From Planctomycetaceae bacterium (GTDB lineage Bacteria; Planctomycetota; Planctomycetia; Planctomycetales; Planctomycetaceae), in contig JABURQ010000134.1 of NCBI GenBank assembly GCA_014762625.1, forward strand, positions 1 through 40,515: DNA of 40,515 nt. The letters run 5' to 3'. Below, piece by piece: positions 26,346 to 34,570 of this stretch. Below the pieces are notes generated by a model. It worked only from the letters and a program-made list of their open reading frames with translations. It was not told the origin of the DNA and did no database searches. A program made the position numbers and the translations under genes. The number at the start of each line of letters is the position of its first letter. The stretch's first letter is position 1.

Positions 26346-27578
26346 ATGAAACTTCGTACACTCATCTGGAAAGAACTCTGGCAACGTCCGACGACAATGC
26401 TAACGAGTCTATTAACGGTGACGCTCGGCGTCGCGGCGCTCGTCGCAATTCAAAATATTACAGTCTCTTCAGAACGGAAAATTGCCGGTGACATGGAGTC
26501 GCTGGGAGCGAACGTCCTTGTCTTACCCGACAATGTCTCGTTGCAGGATTATTATTCTGCCGACATGCACGGTCAGACTATGCCCGAAGAGTATGTCACC
26601 AGATTGGCACTGGCTCGGATGCCGGGAGTGGAAAACCTTGCTCCGAAACTTTGCGTCGCGGCAACGGTGGACTCGATCCCCGTCACCCTCACTGGGATTC
26701 TTCCGCGTTCGGAGTTTCAGGCGAAATCGGCGTGGCAGGGCCTGAACCTCATCGCAAATCCAGTCGGTTCTGATCGAGGATGCTGCCCCACTGCGACTTC
26801 TGTCGGAGATGGCGATAGCGAAAGCCCAGCAGATCTCGCGACCACACGATCCATTCAAACACTTGGAAAGCGAGAAGTGATCCTAGGGGCTGACATTGCC
26901 ACGCAACTCGGGACGGAGGTTGGAGACGAACTCAATCTGATGGGAGAAGATTTCGAGGTCCTAACTGTTCTTCCTGAAACAGGAACGGTCGATGACAGTC
27001 GCCTGTTCGCTCATTTGCATTCCGTTCAGGATCTCTCCGGTTCAGGACCAGTCATCAACGTAATCGAGATTATGGCGTGCTGTGAGGACGCTGCCGGCGA
27101 TCTCATCGGCAATCTCTCGGCGGAACTCCCTGAGACCCGTATCGTGACCATTGCACAAGTCGTGGAGACACAAGTCGCCGTCAACGGATTGATGTCGAGT
27201 CTCTCCTGGGTCTTCTTCTCGATCCTGCTACTTGTTGGTGGAGCGAGTATCGCCAGTGTTATGTTCGCAAATGTCACCGAACGACGCAAAGAAATTGGCA
27301 CACTCATGGCATTGGGTGCGGGGCGTCGGTTTGTGACGCAACTGTTTCTCGGTAAGGCCACCCTCCTCGGCGTCTCGGGCGGGTTGATCGGATTTCTGAT
27401 CGGGACAGTTGTTGCAGTCGTCCTTGGACCGCAACTTCTCGGGATTGCTGTCCGCCCGATGCCACAACTGCTCGTCATCGGCATGATCACAGCGACGGTC
27501 GTCTCGTTACTTGCCAGCTACTTTCCCGCTCGGAAAGCAGCGGGACTCGATCCCTGCCTCGTGTTCAACGACGCGTAA
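26346..27578 (+). CDS. ABC transporter permease, MacB/FtsX type, with two Cys-Cys pairs
   Basis: This 410-residue permease has one N-terminal TM (about 18-36), a MacB-type periplasmic domain (about 38-280) and three C-terminal TM segments of the FtsX domain (about 285-405), with the [14 protein letters not shown] coupling motif at about 314. The ATG at 26346 with AGGGGTGG upstream is preferred over a GTG three codons earlier. The periplasmic domain carries Cys-Cys at 146-147 (RGCCP) and 245-246 (MACCED), not part of typical MacB proteins as I know them. Such pairs could bind a soft metal or form vicinal disulfides. It pairs with the ATPase gene 36 bases downstream. MacB-type systems act mechanically on periplasmic substrates; a metal-related substrate is inference from the neighbours. 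Confidence 0.88.
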   Translation: MKLRTLIWKELWQRPTTMLTSLLTVTLGVAALVAIQNITVSSERKIAGDMESLGANVLVLPDNVSLQDYYSADMHGQTMPEEYVTRLALARMPGVENLAPKLCVAATVDSIPVTLTGILPRSEFQAKSAWQGLNLIANPVGSDRGCCPTATSVGDGDSESPADLATTRSIQTLGKREVILGADIATQLGTEVGDELNLMGEDFEVLTVLPETGTVDDSRLFAHLHSVQDLSGSGPVINVIEIMACCEDAAGDLIGNLSAELPETRIVTIAQVVETQVAVNGLMSSLSWVFFSILLLVGGASIASVMFANVTERRKEIGTLMALGAGRRFVTQLFLGKATLLGVSGGLIGFLIGTVVAVVLGPQLLGIAVRPMPQLLVIGMITATVVSLLASYFPARKAAGLDPCLVFNDA

Positions 27579-27613
27579 TTCTCAAACTGGTCACTGGACC
27601 AAGGAGCTTTTTC

Positions 27614-28297
27614 ATGTATCAACTTAAAGAGGTCACGAAGACCTACACGCGTCGCGGTGAGACCGTGACAGCTCTCGATCATTCGAACCTGGCGATTGCC
27701 GACAACGACTTCGTTGCGATTGTCGGTCCCAGTGGCAGCGGAAAGACAACGATGCTCTCCGTCCTCGGCGGCATGATGGCCCCGACCTCGGGACAAGTCA
27801 TCCTCGATGGACAATCCGTGTATGATCTCTCCATCGAAGAACGAACAGCCGTTCGGGGAGAAAAGATCGGATTCGTGTTTCAAACCTTCAACTTAATTCC
27901 GTATCTCTCCGCTTGCGAGAATGTGCAGGTGCCGTTGTTGCTGTCAGGCAAGACTCCCGATGAACAACGAAAACGTGCACTGGAAATGCTCGACCGTGTC
28001 GGATTGTCTGACCGGGTCGATCACAAGCCCAATGAACTCAGCCAGGGACAGCAGCAGCGTGTGGCGATGGCCCGCACTTTGGCGAATGATCCGCAAATCA
28101 TCCTGGCTGATGAGCCGACCGGGAATCTCGACTCTGAAACCCGTCAACAGGTGATGGAATACCTAACCGAGTTTCATCAGGACGGTCGTACCATTGTCAT
28201 GGTGACCCACGACAGTGACTCCGCTGCCTACGCGAAAAGAACAATCCGCCTCGTCGATGGTGTTGCCTTGGATGTGAAGGATGCAAGAGCTGCCTAA
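27614..28297 (+). CDS. ABC transporter ATPase, LolD/MacB type
   Basis: This 227-residue cytoplasmic ATPase drives the permease encoded just upstream. All ABC motifs are present: Walker A GPSGSGKT (38-45), Q-loop [12 protein letters not shown], signature [13 protein letters not shown], Walker [13 protein letters not shown] and switch His in MVTHD. AAGGAGC in the 5' region and the ATG at 27614 give a normal start. It is the last gene before the strong terminator at 28326, so the block from the CDF gene or leader protein 3 to here is likely one unit or two. Confidence 0.95.
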   Translation: MYQLKEVTKTYTRRGETVTALDHSNLAIADNDFVAIVGPSGSGKTTMLSVLGGMMAPTSGQVILDGQSVYDLSIEERTAVRGEKIGFVFQTFNLIPYLSACENVQVPLLLSGKTPDEQRKRALEMLDRVGLSDRVDHKPNELSQGQQQRVAMARTLANDPQIILADEPTGNLDSETRQQVMEYLTEFHQDGRTIVMVTHDSDSAAYAKRTIRLVDGVALDVKDARAA

Positions 28298-28325
28298 TCA
28301 AACCTGTCGGTTCACAATTGCGATT

Positions 28326-28382
28326 CCGTGTTGCAAGTTCTGACGCGTTTCTTCCGACGCAAGGAACTTGTACACGGTTTTT
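28326..28382 (+). terminator. Strong intrinsic terminator after the ABC genes
   Basis: CCGTGT-TG-CAAGTTC pairs with GAACTTG-TA-CACGG with one small bulge, an inner GCGT/ACGC stem extends the hairpin, and TTTTT follows. It begins 29 bases after the ATPase stop and marks the end of the plus-strand metal block. Confidence 0.8.
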
Positions 28383-28492
28383 CAAAAGTTATCGACCACG
28401 CTCTGTTAACAAGATGCTTGGAAGTGTTTTCACACCCAACTATCAAAGAACATGTCATCAATTCGTCCAAAGAAGTGATTGTGGAACCATAA

Positions 28493-29980
28493 ATGTTGAA
28501 GATTCGACAACCGGATTCATCACTAAACGGCTCACGATCGATACGAACTCAGCTGTTATGGTCAGTCAACCTGACGTTGGGAATTGCCATACTTTGTCTA
28601 CTCTCTTTTCATTATCAAAAAGAGATGAGCGGCGAGTCACGCAAAAAATTCGAAAATCTCCGCGACGAAGCGATTGCAATCCACACAGCAGTCAATCATC
28701 TTGCTCTCAATCACGACTCCGGCGAAATACAACGCTACATCGATGGGGTTTGTAACCGTATTTGTTCAGGCAATCCCTCTGGACATCGGATCACTGTTAA
28801 AGTGGACGGGAAAGTGTTGCATTCCCACAAACATGCCGAAGACGCCCCGAACATTCTTGAGGTCATTAGTGAAGCGGCAGTTGCACCTGATCATCAAGCA
28901 GTGATCCATGATCGTGCTATTGTTGTAGGCAGCCATATTGAAAATGGGATCAGTGTATTCGTCTCTGAAGATTTGGCAGATGCTCGCAGGGCGATTCGCA
29001 CGCATCTCCTGACACAACTAGGAATATTAGCAATACTCGGAATCGGCGCTGCAGTCATCGTGAATATCGTCCTGCTTCGTATCGTCGATCGTCCATTGAA
29101 GCGTCTTGTACAACGGGTCGAACAGATCGCGGTGGGGGAGTACGGGCTCACGACAAAACCGTTCGGTTGTCGTGAGCTTCAAAATCTTTTTTGGGCGATC
29201 AATTCAATGAGCGAACGACTTCAGTTCAATGAAAGAGAAAGACATCAACAGTTGGAGAAAGCGCAGAGAATCCAACAGCACTTGCTGCCCGATGCAGTGG
29301 CAGTCCCAGGAATCCGCATCGCACACTCGTTCAAACCGGCAGATGTTGTGGCGGGGGATTACTACGATTATCTCCCGCTGTCCGATGGGTCATGGCTGAT
29401 TTGTCTGGCCGATGTGACGGGACACGGAATCCCGGCAGCAATGGGAGCAGCGATGTTGAAATCCATCCTTCTGGGCGTAACAGAAGAAGAACCTTTCGAG
29501 TTGATTTCAATCGTTCAGAAAGTCAACCGACGATTTGCAGCGACTGTACTTCCCGGAAACTTTGCATCAATGTTTCTCGCTCAGTGGACACCTGCTAAGC
29601 AGGAATTCTCATGGGTCAGCGCGGGTCATGAAACTGGAATTCTGCTCACCGATCGAAGCACAGTACAAGAACTTTCCAGTACCGGGTTGCTACTGGGCAT
29701 CGATGAGAAAGCGAATTACAAGCAGCAAACAATCACGCTCGCGCCCAACCAAAGAATTCTCTTGTTCAGTGATGGAGCTACTGAAACACTCAGTCTTTCA
29801 GGTGAACTCTTTGGACGTGAACGACTACTTGAATGCTTTCGTCGCCATCGAGAAGCACGAATTGAATTTGCTCTTGCCAAAATTGAAGAGCAACTGGATT
29901 CCCACCGAGGGACCGCGAACTTGTCGGACGACTTGACACTGATTGCCATGGAATTCGCGGAGATGAACGACAGCGAATAA
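28493..29980 (+). CDS. Membrane-bound PP2C/RsbU-type serine phosphatase with HAMP domain
   Basis: This 495-residue protein has TM1 at about 20-39, a periplasmic sensor domain (40-172), TM2 at about 173-197, a HAMP linker (about 198-250), a coiled stretch (NERERHQQLEKAQRIQQHLLP) and a SpoIIE/RsbU phosphatase domain (about 285-490). The catalytic motifs are visible: VVAGDYYDY, LADVTGHGIPAAM, LLFSDGATE and LSDDLTLIAMEF. Enzymes of this class dephosphorylate anti-anti-sigma proteins and so switch sigma factor use. The sensor domain has C87-x3-C91 (GVCNRICSG), H98 and HSHKHAED (110-117), a plausible metal site. It lies right after the metal block but behind a terminator, so it is its own unit. No partner anti-sigma gene is in the window. 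Confidence 0.88.
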   Translation: MLKIRQPDSSLNGSRSIRTQLLWSVNLTLGIAILCLLSFHYQKEMSGESRKKFENLRDEAIAIHTAVNHLALNHDSGEIQRYIDGVCNRICSGNPSGHRITVKVDGKVLHSHKHAEDAPNILEVISEAAVAPDHQAVIHDRAIVVGSHIENGISVFVSEDLADARRAIRTHLLTQLGILAILGIGAAVIVNIVLLRIVDRPLKRLVQRVEQIAVGEYGLTTKPFGCRELQNLFWAINSMSERLQFNERERHQQLEKAQRIQQHLLPDAVAVPGIRIAHSFKPADVVAGDYYDYLPLSDGSWLICLADVTGHGIPAAMGAAMLKSILLGVTEEEPFELISIVQKVNRRFAATVLPGNFASMFLAQWTPAKQEFSWVSAGHETGILLTDRSTVQELSSTGLLLGIDEKANYKQQTITLAPNQRILLFSDGATETLSLSGELFGRERLLECFRRHREARIEFALAKIEEQLDSHRGTANLSDDLTLIAMEFAEMNDSE

Positions 29981-30017
29981 AAAACTGCCTGACAACTCTT
30001 GGTGAATTGCAGGCAGT
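29979..30017 (-). terminator. Intrinsic terminator, minus strand, also between convergent genes
   Basis: On the minus strand ACTGCCTG pairs with CAGGCAGT across an 18-base loop and runs into TTTTTT. It follows the stop of the His-rich secreted protein at 30045 and overlaps the stop region of the phosphatase gene. For the plus strand the hairpin has no T-run. Confidence 0.7.
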
Positions 30018-30044
30018 GGATTGTCTCAGTCTATTGTTTTGAGA

Positions 30045-30947
30045 TCATGGAACGGTTGGAGGTGGGGGGGAACCAATCGCGTTTGGATTTTGATTGGTTG
30101 GAACCGCTTGTCGAAAGGTCGGACTATTCGATGGTGCTGATTGCTGGAATCCCGAACCGGCGGGCGGTGGTGCTTGTCCGTTTGCAGGACCTCCCGGTGG
30201 AAGTGCTTGACCATTGCCAGCGTTGACGCCTGACTGCCTGACTCCAACATCATTCATGAGATGATGCAGTGTTGATTCGATGTAATCCATTTTCGTCAAG
30301 ATTCCGAGACTTCCAACCTGTCGATGATGGTGACGGCTCCAGCCGCGCACATCGTCTTGAATATGATGGAACAGCTCATCAAGACCACCAAGTTTTGAGG
30401 CGATGGCGTCGCGATCACGCTGATGTTCAGCGGCGTGGATATATTTGGCAACATCAAGGATCTGGTAAGCTTCTGCGTACGTTTCCCGGAATCCATGATT
30501 GTGCGAGTAATTGAAATGCAGGTCCAAACAAAGCTCGTTCGTGAGGGTTTCCAGTCGTGAGGCCAGATCATCAACTTGAGAGAACCCTCCGAACTGCATC
30601 TGCACTGGCTTTGCAGCAGTATGGACTTGCTGCCCATGCGGATCTGCTGAGGCAGTGCGTTGGGGGTAATAATAAGAACGACCGCCGTGCGAATAATAAC
30701 TCCCTGCATGCGCAGTGTTGAAGTGTGGCACGACATGTGTTGAGTTGGGGTGAATTACATCATGATGATGACGTTGCACGACATGCCCGTGGCTATCCCG
30801 CACAACATGATCGTGATGATCGATGTGCGCTCCTCCCGAGTAGCGTGGTTGATAGCGACGATGAACATGCTGAGCTTCGACAGTACTGGCTGTCCAAGCC
30901 AATGCCAGCCCGGCAATCGTTAGAAATGTTGCGGCGTTCGTTTTCAC
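30045..30947 (-). CDS. Secreted His-rich protein with helical core and Pro/Gln-rich tail
   Basis: This is a 300-residue protein. The frame is open 13 codons upstream, but the GTG at 30947 with GAGGAGAG gives a clean signal peptide (VKTNAATFLTIAGLALAW, cleavage after VEA). The mature N-terminus is rich in His/Tyr (HIDHHDHVV, VQRHHHDVIH). A helical domain (about 120-230) follows, with LCLDLHFNYSHNHGFRETYAEAY and two more His clusters (LDELFHHIQDD, SRHHHRQ). The C-terminal 70 residues are Pro, Gln, Asn and Gly with a repeated NGQAxPP element. I know related sequences only as uncharacterised planctomycete-type secreted proteins. It may bind metal or coat the cell surface; neither is shown. A minus-strand terminator follows directly. 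Confidence 0.72.
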   Translation of the reverse strand: MKTNAATFLTIAGLALAWTASTVEAQHVHRRYQPRYSGGAHIDHHDHVVRDSHGHVVQRHHHDVIHPNSTHVVPHFNTAHAGSYYSHGGRSYYYPQRTASADPHGQQVHTAAKPVQMQFGGFSQVDDLASRLETLTNELCLDLHFNYSHNHGFRETYAEAYQILDVAKYIHAAEHQRDRDAIASKLGGLDELFHHIQDDVRGWSRHHHRQVGSLGILTKMDYIESTLHHLMNDVGVRQSGVNAGNGQALPPGGPANGQAPPPAGSGFQQSAPSNSPTFRQAVPTNQNPNAIGSPPPPTVP

Positions 30948-31101
30948 AGGACTCTCCTCTGTTGAAATTGCGAGACATCCTGTCATCGATTTGGCCCGCT
31001 GCTCCGCAACAGGTGTTCACTGTAGAATTTGATTATGTCCTTCTCATCACCATTTTTTCAATGTAGCAGCCAATAATCAGAGGTGGACATTGGGAGAATC
31101 G

Positions 31102-31131
31102 CGGGATCAATTTCCGAAAAACTTGATCCCG
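31102..31131. repeat. Hairpin CGGGATCAA/TTGATCCCG after the Gly/Tyr-rich protein gene
   Basis: A perfect 9-base inverted repeat with a 12-base loop lies 20 bases beyond the stop at 31151 of the minus-strand gene. No T-run follows on that strand, so it may be a weak terminator or a processing site. Confidence 0.5.
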
Positions 31132-31150
31132 TGATCCGACAATAGGTCAT

Positions 31151-31504
31151 TTAATGACCGTGTCCAGTGCGATGAGAATCATAGTGTCCGGGCGTGTAGT
31201 CGAGATGTCCTCGATGCCGCTGGACTGTCGGCGGCTGATAGTCGTAATGGCTCGTGTTGTGGTAGGAACGACCATATCCGAAAGAAGGATTAGAGCCATA
31301 GTTTGACCGATAGCCGTTGTTAAACCTGGATCCGTAGTTGCCGTGATTTCGTGAGTAAGAGCGACCGTACCCCCCGTGAGAATAGGCACCGCCATAGTTG
31401 TTGTAACCGTTTCCCCAACTGACTCCGAATCCGGAAGCCTGAGCTGATGATCCCATCAGTATTGTGGCAGTCAGGACAGCACTCAATGTAAGTAAACGTT
31501 TCAT
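31151..31504 (-). CDS. Small secreted Gly/Tyr/His-rich protein
   Basis: This 117-residue protein has a signal peptide (MKRLLTLSAVLTATILMGSS, cleavage near AQA). The mature part is almost all Gly, Tyr, Asn, Ser, Arg and His, with repeated GYGRSY and SRNHGNYGSR-type elements, and a His-rich end (YTPGHYDSHRTGHGH). GAGGAGATAG before the ATG gives strong support for translation. The composition suggests an unfolded surface or matrix protein; its His-rich tail could bind metal. It runs in the same direction as the protein at 30045-30947, with about 200 bases between them. Confidence 0.65.
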   Translation of the reverse strand: MKRLLTLSAVLTATILMGSSAQASGFGVSWGNGYNNYGGAYSHGGYGRSYSRNHGNYGSRFNNGYRSNYGSNPSFGYGRSYHNTSHYDYQPPTVQRHRGHLDYTPGHYDSHRTGHGH

Positions 31505-31849
31505 CGTTCTATCTCCTCGTTAAGACTTCGATTTCAAGTGAATCACAATTTCGCGATGTACCAATGGATTGCACAAGCGATGCCAAACCGGCAAATATTG
31601 CCGAGCCCGCTTTTTCGTAGCAAAAACCCAACAGAAACTGTCAGTTCGAGGCAATCACAGTATTGGCGTCAGTAAACGCGGTGTCGCGTTCATGAGCTTG
31701 GTGTCATCAAGGTGATACCAGAAAAGCAATGTTAGTTCCGGTTTGATTGAGCATCAGCTTTGAACGAGGACAAAACTCGCCTTGAGTTGCCTCCATCAAG
31801 CAGATACTGACGCCCGGTTCCCCAAAAGAGGCAGACGAGAGCTAGGCAA
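31505..31849. other. Intergenic region between the ArsR gene and the Gly/Tyr-rich protein gene
   Basis: These 345 bases hold no credible gene. The part near 31505-31600 should carry the promoter of the secreted protein. No hairpin with a T-run is obvious after the ArsR stop at 31850. Confidence 0.4.
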
Positions 31850-32155
31850 TTACCCGAATCGACCTTCGATGCAGCGGATGATCTCAGCGAGATGTGGTTC
31901 AGTCACCTTGTAATAGACGCGGCGACCTTGGCGTTCGGTCTCGAGTAGTCCAGCTCGCTGCATCAGCCGCAGATGTTCTGATGCCATATGAGGGGCGATT
32001 TCACATGCTTCAGCCAATTCACTGACCATATGCCGATCATTGAGGAGCATTTGGATCATTCGTAGACGCCACGGGTGAGCAATCACTTTGAGGCACTCAG
32101 CAGCCTCTTTCAAATCCTCAGGACTCGTGAGGGATGTTTTCTTCGGTTTCTCCAT
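31850..32155 (-). CDS. ArsR-family transcriptional repressor
   Basis: This 101-residue winged-helix regulator starts at the ATG 32155, with GGAGAAGCA upstream, five codons inside the open frame. The HTH region reads MVSELAEACEIAPHMASEHLRLMQRAGLL (two parts, about 43-71), followed by the wing RQGRRVYYKV. Cys residues are C21, C51 (in the helix before the recognition helix) and C95 (in the last helix). Two distant Cys able to form a di- or polysulfide link are the sensing device in SqrR/BigR-type ArsR proteins; whether C51 and C95 serve this here is inference. The gene is divergent from the DUF442/persulfide dioxygenase pair, which it likely represses. A metal-sensing role cannot be excluded, but the classic CVC motif is absent. 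Confidence 0.88.
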   Translation of the reverse strand: MEKPKKTSLTSPEDLKEAAECLKVIAHPWRLRMIQMLLNDRHMVSELAEACEIAPHMASEHLRLMQRAGLLETERQGRRVYYKVTEPHLAEIIRCIEGRFG

Positions 32156-32315
32156 TGCTTCTCCACACAATCATTGCTCGCCGCACCAGTTTGGCACAAC
32201 GTCGAATTCGCAGCTACTTCGATGGATGTGATTTTCGGCTTTGCTCGTTCAGCGATTGTATAGTTCGTTCGACAATCTTGTCTTTAAGGGAGCGAAATGT
32301 TGAAAACGCTGCAAG

Positions 32316-32329
32316 CAATCGTACAATCG
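32316..32329. promoter_or_regulatory. Repeat CAATCG-TA-CAATCG, candidate ArsR operator
   Basis: Two direct CAATCG copies stand 2 bases apart in the divergent region, and an inverted CGATTGTA lies 60 bases away at 32253-32260. These are the only repeated words I see between the regulator and its target genes. Confidence 0.3.
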
Positions 32330-32403
32330 TGACAGTACGACCCTTTTGGGTTGGTCAGTCCCGAGTTGTGATTTATTTCTCCCACCTGAGATGGAGCCTC
32401 AAG

Positions 32404-32853
32404 ATGCAGAACACCATGAAAATCAATGATCAAATAAGCGTCGGTCCTCAGCCGAGCGAAAGCGATCTTCAACAACTCAGCCAGCAGGGATTTAAAACTG
32501 TTGTAAACTTTCGTACTGAGGGCGAGGAGGATCAGCCGCTCTCGCCCGCAACTGAGGGAGACAAGGTGCAGGCTATCGGCATGGAGTACCTCAGCATTCC
32601 CGTGTCGATGAAGTCGATGGGGGCGGAACTGGTCGATCAGTTTCGAGACCAGTACCCGGAACTTCCCAAGCCCGTCTTCGCCCATTGCAAGAGTGGAAAG
32701 CGGGCGGGTGCAATGGTGATGATGCACGTCGCGGTTGAACAGGGGATGAGTGGTGAGGAGACGCTTCAAAAAGCTGAAGAGATGGGTTTTGAGTGTGAAC
32801 AGGAAGAATTACGAAAGTTTGTGAAGCATTACGTAGATAACCACTCCAAGTAA
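32404..32853 (+). CDS. DUF442-type phosphatase-like protein (beta-lactamase hydrolase-like)
   Basis: This is a 149-residue protein. The ATG at 32404 is taken because the sequence from there (MQNTMKINDQISVGPQPSESDLQ, in parts) begins the DUF442 fold; the upstream open frame is not protein-like. The active-site loop HCKSGKRAG (94-102) has C95-x4-R100, the form common in this family. Related domains are found beside or fused to persulfide dioxygenases and sulfide:quinone oxidoreductases in sulfide-responsive operons. The reaction is not settled; a phosphatase or sulfurtransferase-type Cys chemistry is possible. It lies 37 bases upstream of the dioxygenase gene in one transcript. Confidence 0.85.
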   Translation: MQNTMKINDQISVGPQPSESDLQQLSQQGFKTVVNFRTEGEEDQPLSPATEGDKVQAIGMEYLSIPVSMKSMGAELVDQFRDQYPELPKPVFAHCKSGKRAGAMVMMHVAVEQGMSGEETLQKAEEMGFECEQEELRKFVKHYVDNHSK

Positions 32854-32890
32854 TCATTGATCCCCCCCCCTTGGAAAAGGAACCTCTAAT

Positions 32891-34294
32891 ATGCAGTTCC
32901 ATCAACGCTTTGTACCCGGATTGGCAATTGCCTCGTATATTGTTGGTGATGAGAAGAGTGGTGAAGCGGTCGTCATTGATCCTACCCGGGATGTCGCTGA
33001 CTTCATCGCTTTCGCCAAGAATCATGACCTACACATCCGGCACATCATCGAGACTCACGTGCATGCCGACTTCGTCTGTGGGTCACGTGAGTTAAAAGCT
33101 CGACTCAAAGACGAGCCGACGATTCACTGCTCTGGTTACGGAGGCGACGACTGGAATCAGCCCTATGCAGATGAGTACGTCAAGGAAGGGGACACGATCA
33201 CGATGGGTGACGTGAAGTTCGGCTTTCAGCATGTTCCCGGCCATACACCGGAGCATGTTGCCGTCACCATGTTCGACACGTCCCGTAGCAGCGATACGCC
33301 GTGGGTCATGTTCAGCGGAGACTTCCTGTTCGTCGGTGATGTGGGTCGTCCCGATCTGCTCGGCGAGGAAGAGAAGAGAGAGCTTGCTCACCAACTCTAC
33401 GAGAGCGTCTTTCAACGTCTCGGTGATCTGCCCGACATCACTGAAGTCTTTCCCGCACATGGAGCCGGTTCGCTTTGTGGCAAGGCAATCGGTTCTCGGC
33501 GTTCCTCTACGGTCGGCTTCGAGCGTCGGTTCAATCCATCGCTACAAGAGAAACCCGAAGAGCAGTGGGTGAAGAACCTGCTTAATGAGATGCCGCTCTC
33601 GCCGCCGTACTTCAAACGCATGAAACAAGTGAACAAGGATGGTCCGGCGATCATCGGTCCTGAGCTCCCCGGGCAAAAACGGTGGAGTGCTCATCAAGTT
33701 CATGAGCGAGTCTGTGAGAATTGCCTCATCGTAGATGTGCGATCGAAGGAGTCGTTCGCCGCCGCTCACATCCCGAATGCAATCAACATTCCCTTCGGAA
33801 ATAACTTGCCGACGTGGGCGGGCTGGGTGCTACCCTATGACCGTCCGATTTTGTTGATCTCGGATGATCCTTCGCAAATCAAACAGGTCGTCACCCACTT
33901 GCTGCGGGTCGGTTTTGACGACGTACAAGGTTATCTCGAAGGGGGGATCGGCTCGTGGGAAACCTCCGGCTATGAACTCTCGACACTCAACACGATGTCG
34001 GTGCATGACCTTGAAAAGCAACGCAAGGCTGAGAAGCAACTGACGATTCTCGATGTTCGCACGGAGAAGGAGTGGAACGGAGGACACATTGAAAATGCCC
34101 TCCACATCCACGGCGGCACGCTTCAAGACCGGTTTGGCGAAGTCTCCAAGGACAAGCCGGTCGCTGTCGTATGCGGTTCCGGTTACCGGGCTTCGATTGC
34201 TTCCTCGTTTCTTCGGCGAGAAGGATTTGAGAATGTCACCAACGTGATCGGCGGCATGTCCGCCTGGCGAGCCGCGAAGTTGCCGACTACCTAG
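32891..34294 (+). CDS. Persulfide dioxygenase-rhodanese fusion, CstB-like
   Basis: This 467-residue protein has an N-terminal metallo-beta-lactamase domain (about 1-245) and two rhodanese domains. The metal ligands are visible in THVHADFVCG (H56, H58, D60), HVPGHTPEH, SGDFLFVGDVGR and FPAHGAG. The first rhodanese (about 270-365) reads ILLISDDPSQ where a catalytic Cys would be, so it is inactive. The second (about 375-465) has CGSGYRAS with C428. This order of dioxygenase, pseudo-rhodanese and active rhodanese is that of CstB, which oxidises persulfides and makes thiosulfate. AAGGAACC precedes the ATG. Together with the ArsR and DUF442 genes it forms a sulfide/persulfide detox module. No sulfide:quinone oxidoreductase is in the window. 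Confidence 0.92.
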   Translation: MQFHQRFVPGLAIASYIVGDEKSGEAVVIDPTRDVADFIAFAKNHDLHIRHIIETHVHADFVCGSRELKARLKDEPTIHCSGYGGDDWNQPYADEYVKEGDTITMGDVKFGFQHVPGHTPEHVAVTMFDTSRSSDTPWVMFSGDFLFVGDVGRPDLLGEEEKRELAHQLYESVFQRLGDLPDITEVFPAHGAGSLCGKAIGSRRSSTVGFERRFNPSLQEKPEEQWVKNLLNEMPLSPPYFKRMKQVNKDGPAIIGPELPGQKRWSAHQVHERVCENCLIVDVRSKESFAAAHIPNAINIPFGNNLPTWAGWVLPYDRPILLISDDPSQIKQVVTHLLRVGFDDVQGYLEGGIGSWETSGYELSTLNTMSVHDLEKQRKAEKQLTILDVRTEKEWNGGHIENALHIHGGTLQDRFGEVSKDKPVAVVCGSGYRASIASSFLRREGFENVTNVIGGMSAWRAAKLPTT

Positions 34295-34570
34295 ATCGCT
34301 ACGACGATGAAGCTGAAATCATGAACGACACACAGTGCCGGTCTGAGTGTCATCGAGATCCTGGCACTCATGCCATTAAGAACTTTGTCTACGCATTTGT
34401 ACTCAAGCGACTCCACGGATCACTCGGCTGCAACCCGAAGTCTACAGTTCCTTACACCCTCTTAAGGAGAACGTCAAACGTCGATTTCATCGGTTACAAG
34501 GGTACGGACAACCACTGACAGACCCACGGTCTAAAGCGCTCGAAACAAGTAAACACAATGGGATTCGACG
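34295..34570 (+). other. Gap before the hydroxylase-family gene
   Basis: These 276 bases contain a 65-codon frame (34321-34518) starting with ATG soon after the dioxygenase stop, but it has no export signal, no motif and an odd composition. I do not annotate it as a gene. I see no clear promoter or terminator. Confidence 0.35.

Noticed and set aside
34321-34518. 65-codon plus-strand frame after the dioxygenase gene
   Set aside because: No motif, no signal peptide, mixed composition and no recognisable family; its position alone is not enough.
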